From Trebouxia sp. TZW2008 (taxonomy: Eukaryota; Chlorophyta; Trebouxiophyceae; Trebouxiales; Trebouxiaceae), in NCBI GenBank assembly GCA_002118135.1, contig BDIU01000381.1, forward strand, positions 62,001-126,000: a DNA stretch of 64,000 nucleotides, read 5' to 3'. Below the pieces are notes generated by a model. That model was not told the origin of the DNA and did not search any database. It saw nothing but the letters and a program-made list of their open reading frames with translations. This document shows, one piece after another, positions 12,224-24,900 of this stretch (the stretch's first letter is position 1; every line of letters begins with the position of its first letter). The position numbers and the translations under genes are program-made.

Positions 12224-13658
12224 ATGCATAGAAGCCATAAGCTGCTGCACAGTGCTGCACAACTGCGCCAGGCGCCTGCAGTCTTAGCTTTTTGCGGTTC
12301 CTTAGACGCGACCCTCGCCAACCCTGCTTGTTGCTCAACCTCAACACGTCACCTCTTCAGCCAAACGCAGCCAGAACCAGTGCGCGGACAGCATCAAAGC
12401 TGCCTTCGGCCTTTTCAGCAACTTTCAAAGCCGTCATTGCCTTTGCTGCTACCACAACAGCAATACAGACAGCTGTTCGGAATAGGAGAAGCTGACGATA
12501 CGCATAAGGATTACAAGGAGCGCCGTCTTATAGGGTATAGCAGTCCATCTTCTGCCTTGCATGCCTTGCCATATAGGCCATATAGAGGGCTCTGATCACA
12601 TACAAGCCTGCATGCAGGTACTCTCCCAAGCAGCTGTATGATGTAGTAGCAGAAGTACAGCATTACAAAGAGTTTGTTCCATGGTGTCAGCGCTCGCACA
12701 TAATTAGGCGGGACGGCAACACGTTTCTTGAAGCTGAACTGGAAGTAGGCTTCAAGCTTTTTGTAGAGAGGTGAGCATGTCTCATCCCAGCAAACAAGCA
12801 AATGGACGCTGCATACTCAACCATTCATCCGCAATATACATGCACTCAAAGCACTTCAGCACATTGAGGGATATTGTAAGACTCGCAATACGCGCAGTGT
12901 CCTATCACGTGTGTACTATACCCTGCAACAGCTTCTATGCAAAGCTAATACTTGCCCGCGGTGCCATCTAGAATATAAGCAACACCAGCATGCATGACAA
13001 AACTGTTTTGTCAACACCTGGAGTCAGCGATCCAAAACCTCTAGCAACCTATGTCTCAGACAGAAGCATTGTTCTGTAGATACACCTCAGAGGTCTATCT
13101 TAAGCCCGGTGAGCAAGTGGTGTCCAAGGTATTTGACAGCACACTCTTCGACCACCTAGACAGCACATGGGACTTCAAAGTCGGGCCCTCACCCAGCAGT
13201 ACATGGTTGACTTTCTCTGTTGACTTTGGCTTCAAGAGCCCTCTGTATCGCAGCGTGGCATCTGTGTTCTTTGAAGAGGTAAAGCGTCAACCCATATGTG
13301 CATGACGAATGTCTGTACCTGCTTCAGCATCATGGGTGCAGTGTCTCAGACCCTTTTACTGTGCCAAGAATGCTGCATCTGTTTTGCACAAAGCTGTGCT
13401 GGATTGGCTGCGTGATGTGGGTGTACAGTGTCAGGCGCAATGCAGCTGGGCAATGCAATCTGAGCTGCAGCATGCAATGTGGCAAGTGCGCTTCAGAACT
13501 CAGCGAGCCGACTGCGCAGTGTGTGCTGTCTGCAGGTTGTTCAAAGAATGATGGCAGCTTTTGAGGGGCGCTGCAAAGTGGTGTACGGCGTCTCATCACT
13601 CACAAAGAAGCCAGCAAATGCCAGACAGGTTCACAAGCCTCTCACAGCCAGGGCTTAA
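12224..13658 (+). CDS. COQ10: Coenzyme Q-binding protein COQ10, START/polyketide-cyclase domain, mitochondrial
   Basis: Ubiquinone-binding lipid chaperone needed for efficient CoQ function and biosynthesis at the mitochondrial inner membrane. Exons 12224-12534, 12618-12770, 13080-13278 and 13536-13658 (TAA) join in phase to 261 residues. The first about 90 residues (MHRSHKLLHSAAQLRQ and onward) are basic and Ser/Gln-rich, as in a mitochondrial presequence. From GYSPKQLYDVVADV... the fold follows the COQ10 pattern: YKEFVPWCQRS, the strand pair ELEVGFKLFVERYTSEV, the HLDSTWDFKVGP segment, then a C-terminal helix with VVQRMMAAFEGRCKVVYG. Length is typical for the family plus presequence. The start at 12224 was preferred over 11984 because it gives a normal presequence. 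The gene converges with the next one, leaving only 93 bases between stops. Confidence 0.9.
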
Positions 13659-13751
13659 GCTATTCACATGCTCAAGCGACTTCAAATTCTGTGACCAAGC
13701 ATAATCATAGCTTTGCAAAAGGGAATTCATGCCAAGGATTTCAGGCGGATC

Positions 13752-15486
13752 TCAATTGAACAGCTGCTTGCTCAGGTTCATCTGGGCCTGCACTCTCATA
13801 TGGCATGGCTGCCTGCAATGCTACAATTTGGGCATTTGACATTGTTGCTGCACAGCTGGAGAGCAGAAATAGCATGTTGCTCAATTTGACACAGCAAATG
13901 CTGACAATTGCTTGGAACACGAATTTGTTCTGCGAGGGTGCAAAGGTCAGACATGGACAAAAAACTTTGAGGCAATACGACACATTTGGCATGCAGCTTC
14001 TGATTTACAGCACATGCAGCGTGGCAGGTTGACAAAAAGCAGGCATGCATTGCAAATATATGCTAGGGGACTGCAGCTGCAGGCTTTTGCTCCATATTGC
14101 ACCACGCGCTCTGTATTGCTGTAAAGAACTCGATCTGGTTCGCCACGCTGCAGCAAGCAACACTGTGTCACACTGTCAAAAGCTCATTGCAGGCATTTCA
14201 AAAGACTTGGCTGTGTGTGCATACATACCTTTCATTCAGCTTTGCTCGCAGCGCAACTGTGTCATTGACGTTGGCGCTCTGATGTTGTTGCGATCGCTGT
14301 GCTGACCGCTGTTTGATCTTGTCCAATGTCTGGTGAATATGCATAAGCTCGCCCTGCAAGCATACAACGCCTGAGCTTACATGAGGACCTTGCCTTCTAG
14401 CATTTGACCCTTTCTGACAGCATACATGTCTCAACAGCCTCACAACTATGCTTATACATAAGGTGCTAACTTGGCAGATATGACAGGAAGGTATGGTGTC
14501 AAACTGTTGCTTTTTCACAGCAAGCAGCCATAAAGAGGGCTTCAGTGTGCATGTCCACATGGGTGCGTGCATGCGTTGAGTTTGCTCAGCACTCACATCT
14601 AGTTCACTGCACCAGGCGCCGTGATTCTCCTGAAGTGCTGGGGCTCCATTCATGCCAGGAACCCAGGACTGCTGCAACACTAGCCTGCTGACACACATGG
14701 TGATCAGATGATGAGATTGTGATGAAATACAGGTATTGCAAGCTGCAGCTGCACTTGCTGGAAAGCTGCACTTGTTGCAAGCTGCACTTTTTGCAAGCAC
14801 ACAGAGCAGGCAACTCAATGACTGTAAATTTGAAAGGCAAAGGCGCATCCAGGATGGCCTGCCATATGTATAACACAAGGCAGCTCGCAAGTAGTGTGAC
14901 AACGCTCACCTGTGCGTGCTCTGCTGTGTTTGACTGTGTGAGTGGGTGTGAGTATGATGTCTGGCATATTGGGCGTTCAAAGGACTCATCACCCTGTCCT
15001 GGTGCTCTGCAACACAGCCAAGTCAGTTCAGCGCCTCAAACAGCTGTGCATTTGATGTTTTGGCAGTTTGCAACCAGTCTTGCCATGCGGCAAATGCTAT
15101 CAAGCTTGCTTTCACCTGTAGTGCAATGCCCTACTGCTGCAGGGCGGCTGGAACTGCCAGTCTGATGGACATACTTCTGATTCCAGCCTAGGCGATGCCA
15201 TGCCTGCAAGCAACACAAGCAACATCTGCACGGTCGAACCCAGAAGATCTTGCATGCTGTGCAAAGTAAGTGCTTACCGGGACTCTGGGCGTCTCTCGCA
15301 CGACTGGGATCGTCTTGCCCCAGTATGCTTTCACCTGCGATCACTGCCAAATCAGCGACCTAGCACAAGCCGAGTTTGCTGCGTGGGAGCAGGAGTGCAC
15401 CAGCTTGAGCAGACCTTGGCAGACTTCTTGTCTGGAGAAGAAAGGACCGTCGGTCCCAGCTGCACGCACTGCTCGGTGCTAGACAT
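13752..15486 (-). CDS. Small basic protein of unknown function
   Basis: Six or seven short exons chain in phase from ATG 15486: MSSTEQCVQLGPTVLSS..., then about 15370-15280 (VKAYWGKTIPVVRETPRVP), then exons beginning WHRLGWNQKYVHQTG, EHQDRVMSPLNAQYARHH, RLVLQQSWVPGMNGAPALQ and GELMHIHQTLDKIKQRSAQR, and finally a last exon ending at TGA 13752-13754. The product is about 190 residues, with a His/Thr/Ser-rich middle (HTHTHSHSQTQQ) and a Gln-rich predicted helix near the C-terminus. No domain recognised. At two junctions a second frame is also open; I kept the chain in which every junction closes in phase and the terminal exon ends in a stop. It diverges from the large gene starting at 15975. Confidence 0.5.
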
Positions 15487-15974
15487 GCTGCGCGTTGAGT
15501 CAAAGGTGTGAGGTTGCACAGTTTTCGCTTTGTGATGTCTGCACTCCTGAGCGCAAACGCTGTGGCGCACTGCTCTGCAGTGGGAATCTAAACTTGCCTT
15601 TGACACTGCGACTTATACGAGGCATATACGTTAGGCAGGCTGGCGCAGCGCAAGTGGATAGCCAGGCTAGCTCGCGCAAAGCCGGCAGCATGGCTGCGCA
15701 GCTGGGGTGATGCATACTTCCGCATTGCCAGGATTGTGAATAGCCTTGCCTGGCCTTCGGCATCTGAGCTTCCCAGACGCTGAGGTCAACACAAGGTGAG
15801 TCTGCGGGCCATGTTCAATGCATTTGGTATGTACGATCGCATATTTGCCGGCATGCGTCGGCGCAAGCTCCTTCGAGTGCTTGTTCGAAGCCAGCACCCC
15901 CGTCGTGTCATACGCACCTGCACCAATCACAGCAGCACTCCGCCCTGCCTGTGCCATTGCTGATACAGCACATT
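15487..15974. promoter_or_regulatory. Divergent intergenic region
   Basis: 488 bases between the start codons of the small unknown gene (-) and the large repetitive gene (+). It must hold both promoters and 5' UTRs. No recognisable motif. Confidence 0.35.
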
Positions 15975-18900
15975 ATGCTGGCAGACATTCAACTGTCTGA
16001 GCTGCTCTTTGAATCGTCGCTCAATCCGCTCTTATCAGCAGGCCAGACACCCTTGACGACAGCGCCCTCGAGCGCTTCCGCCAAAAGCTCGTCTCCATTC
16101 CCGCCAGCATTGGCCAGTGGCATGTCACAGACTGCACGGTCAGACACAACTAGAAACGGCTGGAAACCTGCCTTAGGCCCTGGCACCTCTGACTTCCCCC
16201 TGGACAAGTCCAGCATCTCCATCACAAGTGACGCCAGTAGCAACAACAGTCGCTCAGGCTTGCTTCGTGCTATCTCAGCACCAAGTACAGAGGATCCAGT
16301 CAGGCGCTTTTTTGGTCCCACTAGGCATTCAGAACAGCCTCCAGGTAAGTTGCAGCAATTCCTTGTTTGGTAGCTCTTAAAAGTGCATAACACTGAGCAA
16401 CTTGCATGCATCTATTTTACATTATCTGACACGCTTCATGACATGTGATGCATAGAGCAAAGCACAGGCATGACATGTCTGAGTGCCTTGCTTTCCAGCT
16501 AAGCAAAGCACACTCCTGAGCAATTTGCATGCAATTACTCAACATTCCTTAGCACGTTTCATCGCACATGCCAATCTTTGAGCACAGAACAAGCTGGCAA
16601 GGTGTGTACAATGTTTCCTTGGTGTAATGACTGCCAAGAAAGTTGTCCTTGAATCAAGCTGCCCTCACTTAACTGCTCCAATGCAGTCACAATGCGGTGA
16701 TTGGTGCCCAATTGCATCTTCTTCACCATGGGAATGTCCCTATATCGCCTTTCGCCATCTTAAGAGGTTACTGTGTCCCTTTCAGGTTCCCTGACAGTTG
16801 CTCCTAAGGAGTGGGACTACAGTCCACGGCTAGTTGACAAGTGGGGCTTCTTAGCCAAGACTGTCCTCATCTTAGAGCGCCTCAAAGGTATAGCCCTGGT
16901 CAGGATTGGCTGCAGTATCATGAGAAGCCATTGCTGTAGGTCCAAAGCAGCTGACAGCACCTTCAGGCAGTACACTTTATGGTCAGGACGCTGACAAGAG
17001 CGTGGGCCGGGGCAAGTTTGTGCTGTTTTAACCAAGCAAGCTTGCACCCCCTGTGCTGTAATGTCATGTAATGACATAAGTGCTGGACATGCATCAAGAG
17101 CATTCATCGTTTCTGATCCTATGTGCAGTACTTCAGATGACAGTGTCAACCCAGCCTTCCATGTCACCATGTACATTGCTCAAATGCCGTTCTGCTTCAT
17201 GTCATTTCATTCATTCAAAGCGCGTGCTAGACAAGCTCAGCAGGCTCAGCTAGGTACATACTGGAGCAATCAACTGTCTCCAACTAAACCGGTCCTGTGC
17301 TAACCTAAGCCGTCTGTATTGAACATGGAGGGCAGAAAGGTCCTTGACCATGTCGCTGGGTTTGCCCATAGCCTCTATACCTGGCAACTGCCCAAACATA
17401 CACTGAAAAGGCACTCTGTCCTATGACATGCATGCTGTGTGCCCCAGCCATCAACTCTGGAGACTTGGTGTTGCTGTTGCCACCCTTGCTTATCTGTCTT
17501 ATGCACTTTCTGTTCCATATGCATCAGTGACAACCCTTTGTGACTGTTGTTGCAGCAAGGCCAACTGACGATTCAGACTCTGAGGCTGAGAAGGCAGAAG
17601 CAGGTCCCTCACCCAAGAAGGCCCAACAGCCCATTGGTAAGTCTGGTGCACTGCCTGGAGACACATGTTTGTCCTGTCTGGCTGTGAGCTGAAGTTGTCA
17701 TTGCCACACAAGTATATTGACACAAAGTATTTAATTGTGGGCAAGCACAGCTTCTGCAGACAAACCTTACTCAAAAGCAACAGGTTGTCTGGTTTGAGAA
17801 GGCACAGCCTGCATCCAGTTACGGCAACAAATATCTTGCACAAAAGCAGGACAGAATGTGAAAAGCACATCCAGAAGCTGCAGTGTGCACGGCTAAGCCT
17901 GGTATGTCCAGCTTGTCACTACGATGGTTATGACCTTTCGCTGACCTGCAAAAACAATCAAAGGGACAGGTCAGCTGCAATTGGTCACTTGCTTCAATCA
18001 CTGCTTGATTGCGTAATTCATGGCCTGATTGATCAATCAGTCCCTTCCTATGACAGAATTATGCAGAGCAGGGACTTTTGCATCCTATCAAAGGAAGGGA
18101 AGGATCAAACAATTGATCCATGAAATCAGAAAACAAGCAAGGAGTCAATCAACTGAGCATATGCATTTGGCATGTCCCCTTGGTTGGTTTTCAACGTCGG
18201 TGGTTTACCAAGCCATGACTCCAGCAAAGGCATTTCATCAATCAATCAAAACCAAGCAAGCAATCAATAAACCAAACAATCAACCCAAGTCTATCATTGC
18301 TTCTGAGTGTCAGCAAGGGCACAGCAGTCATCACAACACGGCTCAGAATGATTTGAGCTCTAGTCAGGCTCGAATGCACTTGCCAAGGCTTTGAACTTTT
18401 TTTCAGTTTACATCATGGGACATATCAAAATGTTGACCCATGAGGCAAATGCAGACTCTGGAGAAAGTGGCGCTCAGGCTGAAGCCATGAGTCAAGCAAT
18501 GCCCCAATCAAACAACTAATCGGAAAGCAATGTATTCAAGCAACCAATCAATCATGTGCACAATCACCCCCTATTCCAAAGCAACTTTTGCAGGCAGTAC
18601 AGCTCAACCTGGTGCCTTTAGCCTGAGATCTGCAGGCTCAGGGGCTTTTGGAGAAACGCCCCAAAGAGACCCTGGAGGCTGACTCCACAACCAATGCATG
18701 CAATAACTAAACTATCAACCAATCATACAAACAAAGAACAGGTGGATCGTTTGCGACTCTTGCAGGCAGTGCAACTCAACCTGATGCCTTTAGCCTCAAA
18801 TCTGCAGGCTCAGGGGCTTTTGGGGAAATGCCCCTGAAGAGACCCTGAAGGCTGACTCCACAACCAATGCATGCAATAAATAAACTATCAATCAATCAAT

Positions 18901-21900
18901 GATACAAACAAAGAACAGATGAATCGTTTGTGACTCTTGCAGGCAGTGCAACTCAACTGATGCCTTCAGCCTAGATCAACAGGCTCAGGGGCTTCCTGGG
19001 AATTGCCTCTGAAGAGACCCTGGAGGTCACTCAATACCCAATGCATCCAAAAATCCGATCGTCACACAAACAATCAATCATCTAAACAAAGAACCCATGA
19101 ATCATTTTTGACTTTTGCAGGAAGTGGGGCTCAGGTTGAGGCCTTTAGCCTGAGATCCACAGGCTCAGGGGCTTTTGGGGAACTGCCCCCTGGGGAGCCC
19201 CTAGAGGCTGACTCATCCCGCCCCCCTACTGAGCCTGTGACCCCCAGGATGCCTGTCGCAGCTGCCACAGGAGCTGCTACAGAAGCTGCAGCGCCAAAGC
19301 CTCAAAAGGAAGCTGCAGCTGCGGTTGCTGGACCTGCGGCTAAGACCAAGCAGGTGTGCAAATGCCTTCATGACAATCAGACAACTGCTTAGCGAGCCCA
19401 AAAGTCGTGTCCCTGCAACTCAGCTGTTGATTGCTCACACTGCATAGCCCTCACAGTGTGGGTTTGTTTGCAAAGCTTCCTTCGCATAGGCAGTTGTCAG
19501 ATGGGAACCATACATCTGTTCTGTTCCCGTTCAACACATGCATGCGCTAAACTGCACTTGCAGCAATAACGCAGAACAATTCTGTTGACTGATGCAATCA
19601 TGATTGCCTACACTAGTGATTAACAGCGCAGTAACCCTTGCGCGTCATCCTTTGCTTCCCAAAGGACACAGCGACCATAATTGCGCAAAGCGCAGTGACT
19701 TTGCCACACACAGTTGCAAATTCGCATGCCAGCCTACTTGTCACCTCATGCATAACACCTTACTGACCTGCTATGCTCTGTCTGCAGGCAGCTGTTGCTC
19801 CAGTTGCAGCACCCAGCACACGTGCTGTGCACCCAGCAGCAGCATTGACTGTCGCTGCATCACCAGAAGCAAGCAGTGTAACACTGCGTAGCGACCCAGG
19901 CAGGCAGCACCCTGTAGGTGGATCAGAGTTCAGCGTCGCTGACAGCAGTATTGTAGATGAAACACTGTCAAGTCTCATCTCTCACGCTGAGCAAGATGCT
20001 GTTATGTCGACAGAAGCAATCAGTACAGTGCCCAGCAACCAAGGCAGGCAGCACATTGTAGCTGGATCACAGCACGGTATTGCCGACAGCAGCGTTGTAG
20101 ATGAAACACTGTCAAGTCTCATCTCTCATGTGGAGAAAGATGCCGCAACTGGGCCTAAACATTCTGTTGCTGACGGGAGCATTGTGGATGAGACGCTGTC
20201 AAGTCTCATCTCTCATGTGGAGCAAGACATGCTCATGTCAGCAGACTCGCCAGATGTGAGCAGCCACATCAAGCATGACTCGACGCTCTCAGTGCTCGGC
20301 GCTCAGAGCTCAGCCGCTCAAGGCAGCAAGGCAGGACTAAGTCAAGGTGCTGTCCCAGCTGTAGTCATGACTGATGCACAGCCCGCTAGGACTAAGCCTG
20401 ATGCGGCATTAGTCATAGCTGGCGAGGTAGACAGTGTACTTGAGGATCTCACTAGCACAGCTGGGCTCATGGTGCCAGTACAGGCAGAACATGACTCATT
20501 AGCAAGTGTAGCAGCTACACACAGCGTCACAGACAGACCGCCTGCTGTGACTAAGCCTGATGATGTGGACACAGACAGTGTCATGGACAGACTGCTGTCA
20601 GAGGTTGACACGCTGCCACTGGATGAGTCAACAGCTTCTCTGTCAGTGCAAGAACATGCGATGTCAGCTGCGGCAGACTCAGATCCAAACAACATACAAT
20701 CAGCTGTCATGCACACTGCTGGTGCTGGTGCTGATGCTAACGCTGATGCTGCCGTCACAAATGATGTGAACAGCATTCTAGCTGAGGTGACAAATGCTGC
20801 TGTTGAGTCAGCGTCAGCCAGGTCCGAAGGAAAGCCTGCAACAGAGACAGACGCTGTTGAGCTGTTTCAAGCGAAAGAGGTAGCCTCAGCGGATGAGGCT
20901 GGTCTTTGCAAGGATGCTGGCCAAGAGACTGACAGCGTTCTGAAGGGGCTTATTGATGATGCTACTGCTGTTGACCCACTTGAGGCTCAGCATAGCACAG
21001 GTATGACAGCAGCACGCTGCAGCTTCATGCACAAGAACATACTGCCCAATGGCCATGTTTGTGATGCATAGCACTGTCAAGGTCAGCCCCATGGCTGCCA
21101 TGCACACTGTTCTCTTCAAATCTTGGCACCAAATGCAGACACTTCCATGTCAACAGTCACACATGTCTGCATGTTTTGGGTAGCTGTTGAAGCTGAGCTT
21201 CGCATAAGAATGGTGCAGCCCATTATTACAACAAGGGCACCAGTGCATGCAAATTCGACTGTCTCTTCTACCCATTACTCACATTGGCTGGGTACACTGC
21301 CCACATGCTCAGCCTGCATAGCATGCTCAGCAGGCAAGGCATGAGATGCAGTGTCATGCCATGTCTCTCACTGACCTGTGAGTGGGGAACGCAACATCTA
21401 GCAGCCCTCTTATGATGCCTGCAGCATATCCAGCACGCATTGCTTTCTTGCATTTCTAGACCGTGCACCAACAGCGTGCACTTCATGTTATGCACGGCCT
21501 TGTCTCCGCCCAAAGTGATGTTTATTACGGGTTGTTCAGGTGCAGCAGAGCAGGCAGGCCTTGCACCAGAGTCACCCGCTTCAGAAAGGCCTGTCAGCCA
21601 GGCATCTGACCCTTCAGATCCTGAGGAGTCCCTTCAGGAGAGTCTGCACGCTGTACCTGAAGTGGGTCATGTGCCAGAGGCTCAGCCCGCTCACAACAGG
21701 GTTGTTGTGCCTCAGCTCTCCTTGAACCAGCGTCAAAAGAGGCCTACAGGTCAAGCAGACACCCACACCAACTGCATTCTGGGTCAACTGAATTGTGTGC
21801 AGGAAGCCAGATCTGTTCACAGCAAAGCTGTCGTCCCTCAAATAGCCCTCACCCGGGTTCAGAAGAGGCCCACTGGTGAGGCATGCTTCTACATCAACTG

Positions 21901-24900
21901 CATTGAGGCTAATTTGATTGTGTGAATGAGACCGTGCCTGTTCACAGCAGAGCTGATGTTTGCCAAGTTTCAGGACCCAGCATCAAAATAGGCCTACAGG
22001 TAATGCAAACACCCACATAAACTGCACTTTGGGTTAGTCAAATCATGTGCAAGAGATCATCTCTGATCACAGCAAAGCTGTGGGCTCTGAGCTCTCGTTG
22101 ACCCAGCGTCAGAAGAGGCCTACAGGTGAGGCACGCTTCTGCATCAATTGCATTGTGGGTAAATTGAATTTTGTGCATGAGGCCATGCCTGCTCACAGCA
22201 AAACTGCTGTTTTCCAGCTTTCCTTGACCCAGCGTCCAAAGACAGGTGATACATGTTTTCATGCAAATTGCATTGTGGGTCAGCTGAATCTTGAAAAGGT
22301 ATGCCTGTTCACAGCAGAGCTGATGCTTGCCAGCTGTCCTTGCCTGAGCGTCACAAGAGGCCCATAGGTGATGCCCACATCCGCACAAACTGCGATCATT
22401 GCAATCAGCTAGATAACCATGTTGTTGAGTGCGCGCTGCGCCAGCATTTCAGGCAGGCTTGGGCTTGCTGCTGCAACATGTATCAGACAAAATCAGTTAC
22501 AGCCAGCTTCATCAGGACTTGCACAGTATGTTTAGAATGATCAGGTCCACCTGGATCAAGTTTTCACAAAGTAAGGACAAATGTATCTTCATCAAGACTC
22601 AAGTTTAGTTTGGAAAAGGGTCCAGTTTTGGCTGATGCCCATGGTGCAATTTTATTTCAAAGACAAGGTGCTCAGCACCTGTCTCTGTCCATGTGTGCAT
22701 GGTCTTACAGGCGGGGTAGAGGCTATAGTGATGCAGTTTCAGGGGGACATTATGGTTGACAGCGTCATAGATAAGCTCATGTCTGCCATGTCTGCTAGTG
22801 ACATCATTGACATTATGAGCACATCTTGCTCAGGATATGTTTCTGAACGTGTGCTTGTTGTTATGCAGGCAATGCAGAGGACATAGTGATGAAGCCTGAG
22901 GGGGATGTTGTGGTTGACAGCGTCATAGAGGAGCTCATGGTTGCCATGTCAGTTGGCCAGACTGTAGGTGAGACACCCATACCTTATCCTGAGTCCACAA
23001 CACAGTTTTAACAATAGCACTGTTATGCATTGTCAAAAGGCGCTCATGGTTGCCATGCCTGTTGGCCAGACTGTAAGTGAGACAGCCATACTTTGTGTTT
23101 TGCATACAATAGTTTCATGGTGCCTTGGAAGAAAAGGTGCTAGTATAATCCGCCCATAAATGTTTTTATTGTTTTGTTTTCTACTCCAAATTCAACACAC
23201 AAGAAAGACGTGTTCAATTGTGTACTAAATTTTCAAATGATTTGTGGATGTTGGGGGATGTTGTGGTTTGTGTGCTGCCTGCTTGCCTCTAAGTCAGCTC
23301 TTGATAGGTAGAGAACAGGTGAGCCAGTGGTACCCTGTATAAGCCAAATGTTAGCTAGATAACAGAGGAGACAGCCATGCCTAATTTGGCGTCCAGACCA
23401 TGTGGACTTGACTTGACTTCAGGATGCTTAGGCAGCAAACTTTGCTTTACCGTATCTGCTGATCTGCGCACTGCTGCAATGGTAGACTTGGTGACTTGAG
23501 CTCGACTTGAACTTGATTGACTTGACATGGTACACTTGTGATTTGTTGCATTGTGCTGCCTGTGTTTGCTGGGCTGCTTGCTTGTTTCAATCAATCACTC
23601 AATCAATTACATTCTCTGTCCTTGGGACCCAACAGGGGGACCAAGAGACAATATCCAAAACAAAACAAAACCAAAAAGACAGTTCAGCCATAGAGGGCTG
23701 ACATAAACTTCTTTCACGCAGTCATCAGTACGAAAGGTATACTACATATAGTGCATTGGTTTGTTTTGTTTGGCGGAACCAGCAGTCACGTGTCTAGTAC
23801 GCAGAGAATGGATGAGCCAGCCATGACTTATGTGGTGTCCAGACCAAGTAGTTTTGGATGTTTAAATGCAGGCTGGCATCCTCTGTCTTCTGGGCTGCCT
23901 GCTTGCCTCGACTTAGCTTTAGGAATTCATCAGTCAGACTTTGTGCGCCTCAAAATGCGGTTTGCATCTTGTGTTGCTGCCAGCCTTGTATTCAAGGCCC
24001 TTCAGGCTAGTGCCCTTGGGGCAGGGCTGGCAGAAGCACAGGATGAGATTTGCATTTGAAGGCACAGAAAGTTCAGCTGACATTGCCTATAGTCTGGCTA
24101 GCTGACCCCTTCTTGCTTGACTGACAACTTGATCTACTCAGTACTGATGGTCTCGGCGCGAGACATAGTGACTGAACCTGAATTGGCTGGTTTCATTGTA
24201 GCTGTACAATGAACAGCAATTTCTGAGTCTCGGCAACTTCGGAAGTTCAGTGTTGAGGCTTGACATTGATTTTCGGCTGCTTGTTTGTCAGGGTTGCTGA
24301 GATGCAGACCACAACATTTGTAGATTTTGAATCTGGGGCATGTTTTTGTCACCTCCATAACGGGATCTGCAACTTCACAAAACAGTATAGATAGCTTGCA
24401 AGCCCTGCTTTATAGTTTGGATGGTGGGATTTGACCCCTGGTTTCAATTTTGAGTGTGTGACAATAGCTGGATTACCTGTTCAGCAGTAATCGCTGACAG
24501 GTCTGGTGCTTTGCAGGGCACTCCACTCCTGCTGCTGTTGCAAGGCAGCTAACAGCTGACATCGAGTTCACTCTAGCTAGCATCACAGAATCAGCTGATC
24601 TGGATGTCCCCAGCCAGAGTGCCTCTCATGATGAAGCTGGTCAGCAGCTGCCAGACAAGCCCAGCTTCCTGTCAGATGCTCATTACTCACCCCGCATCAC
24701 GGCAGATGTGGACGCTGTGGTAGCTGACCTGTCAGCAACTACCGAGGGTTTAGTCACTGAGCCTTCTCCTGCAACTGCCCCTGGGGCTGTCCCTGACAGC
24801 CCTGCGTCCATGAGTGTGACTGAAGCCGGACCACCAGCACGTGTCACAGCTGACATTGAGGACACTCTCACAGACTTGGCACAGGATGTGATGACTGATG

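Noticed and set aside
15036..15350. Alternative reading of the small unknown gene with exons MASPRLESEVCPSDWQ and ASVAAVLGSWHEW
   Set aside because: That chain reaches a stop just before a strong donor, while the other chain closes every junction in phase and ends in a terminal stop.
20342..20776. Minus-strand 144-residue Ser/Ala-rich frame
   Set aside because: Antisense shadow of exon 5 of the large gene; no splice or start support.
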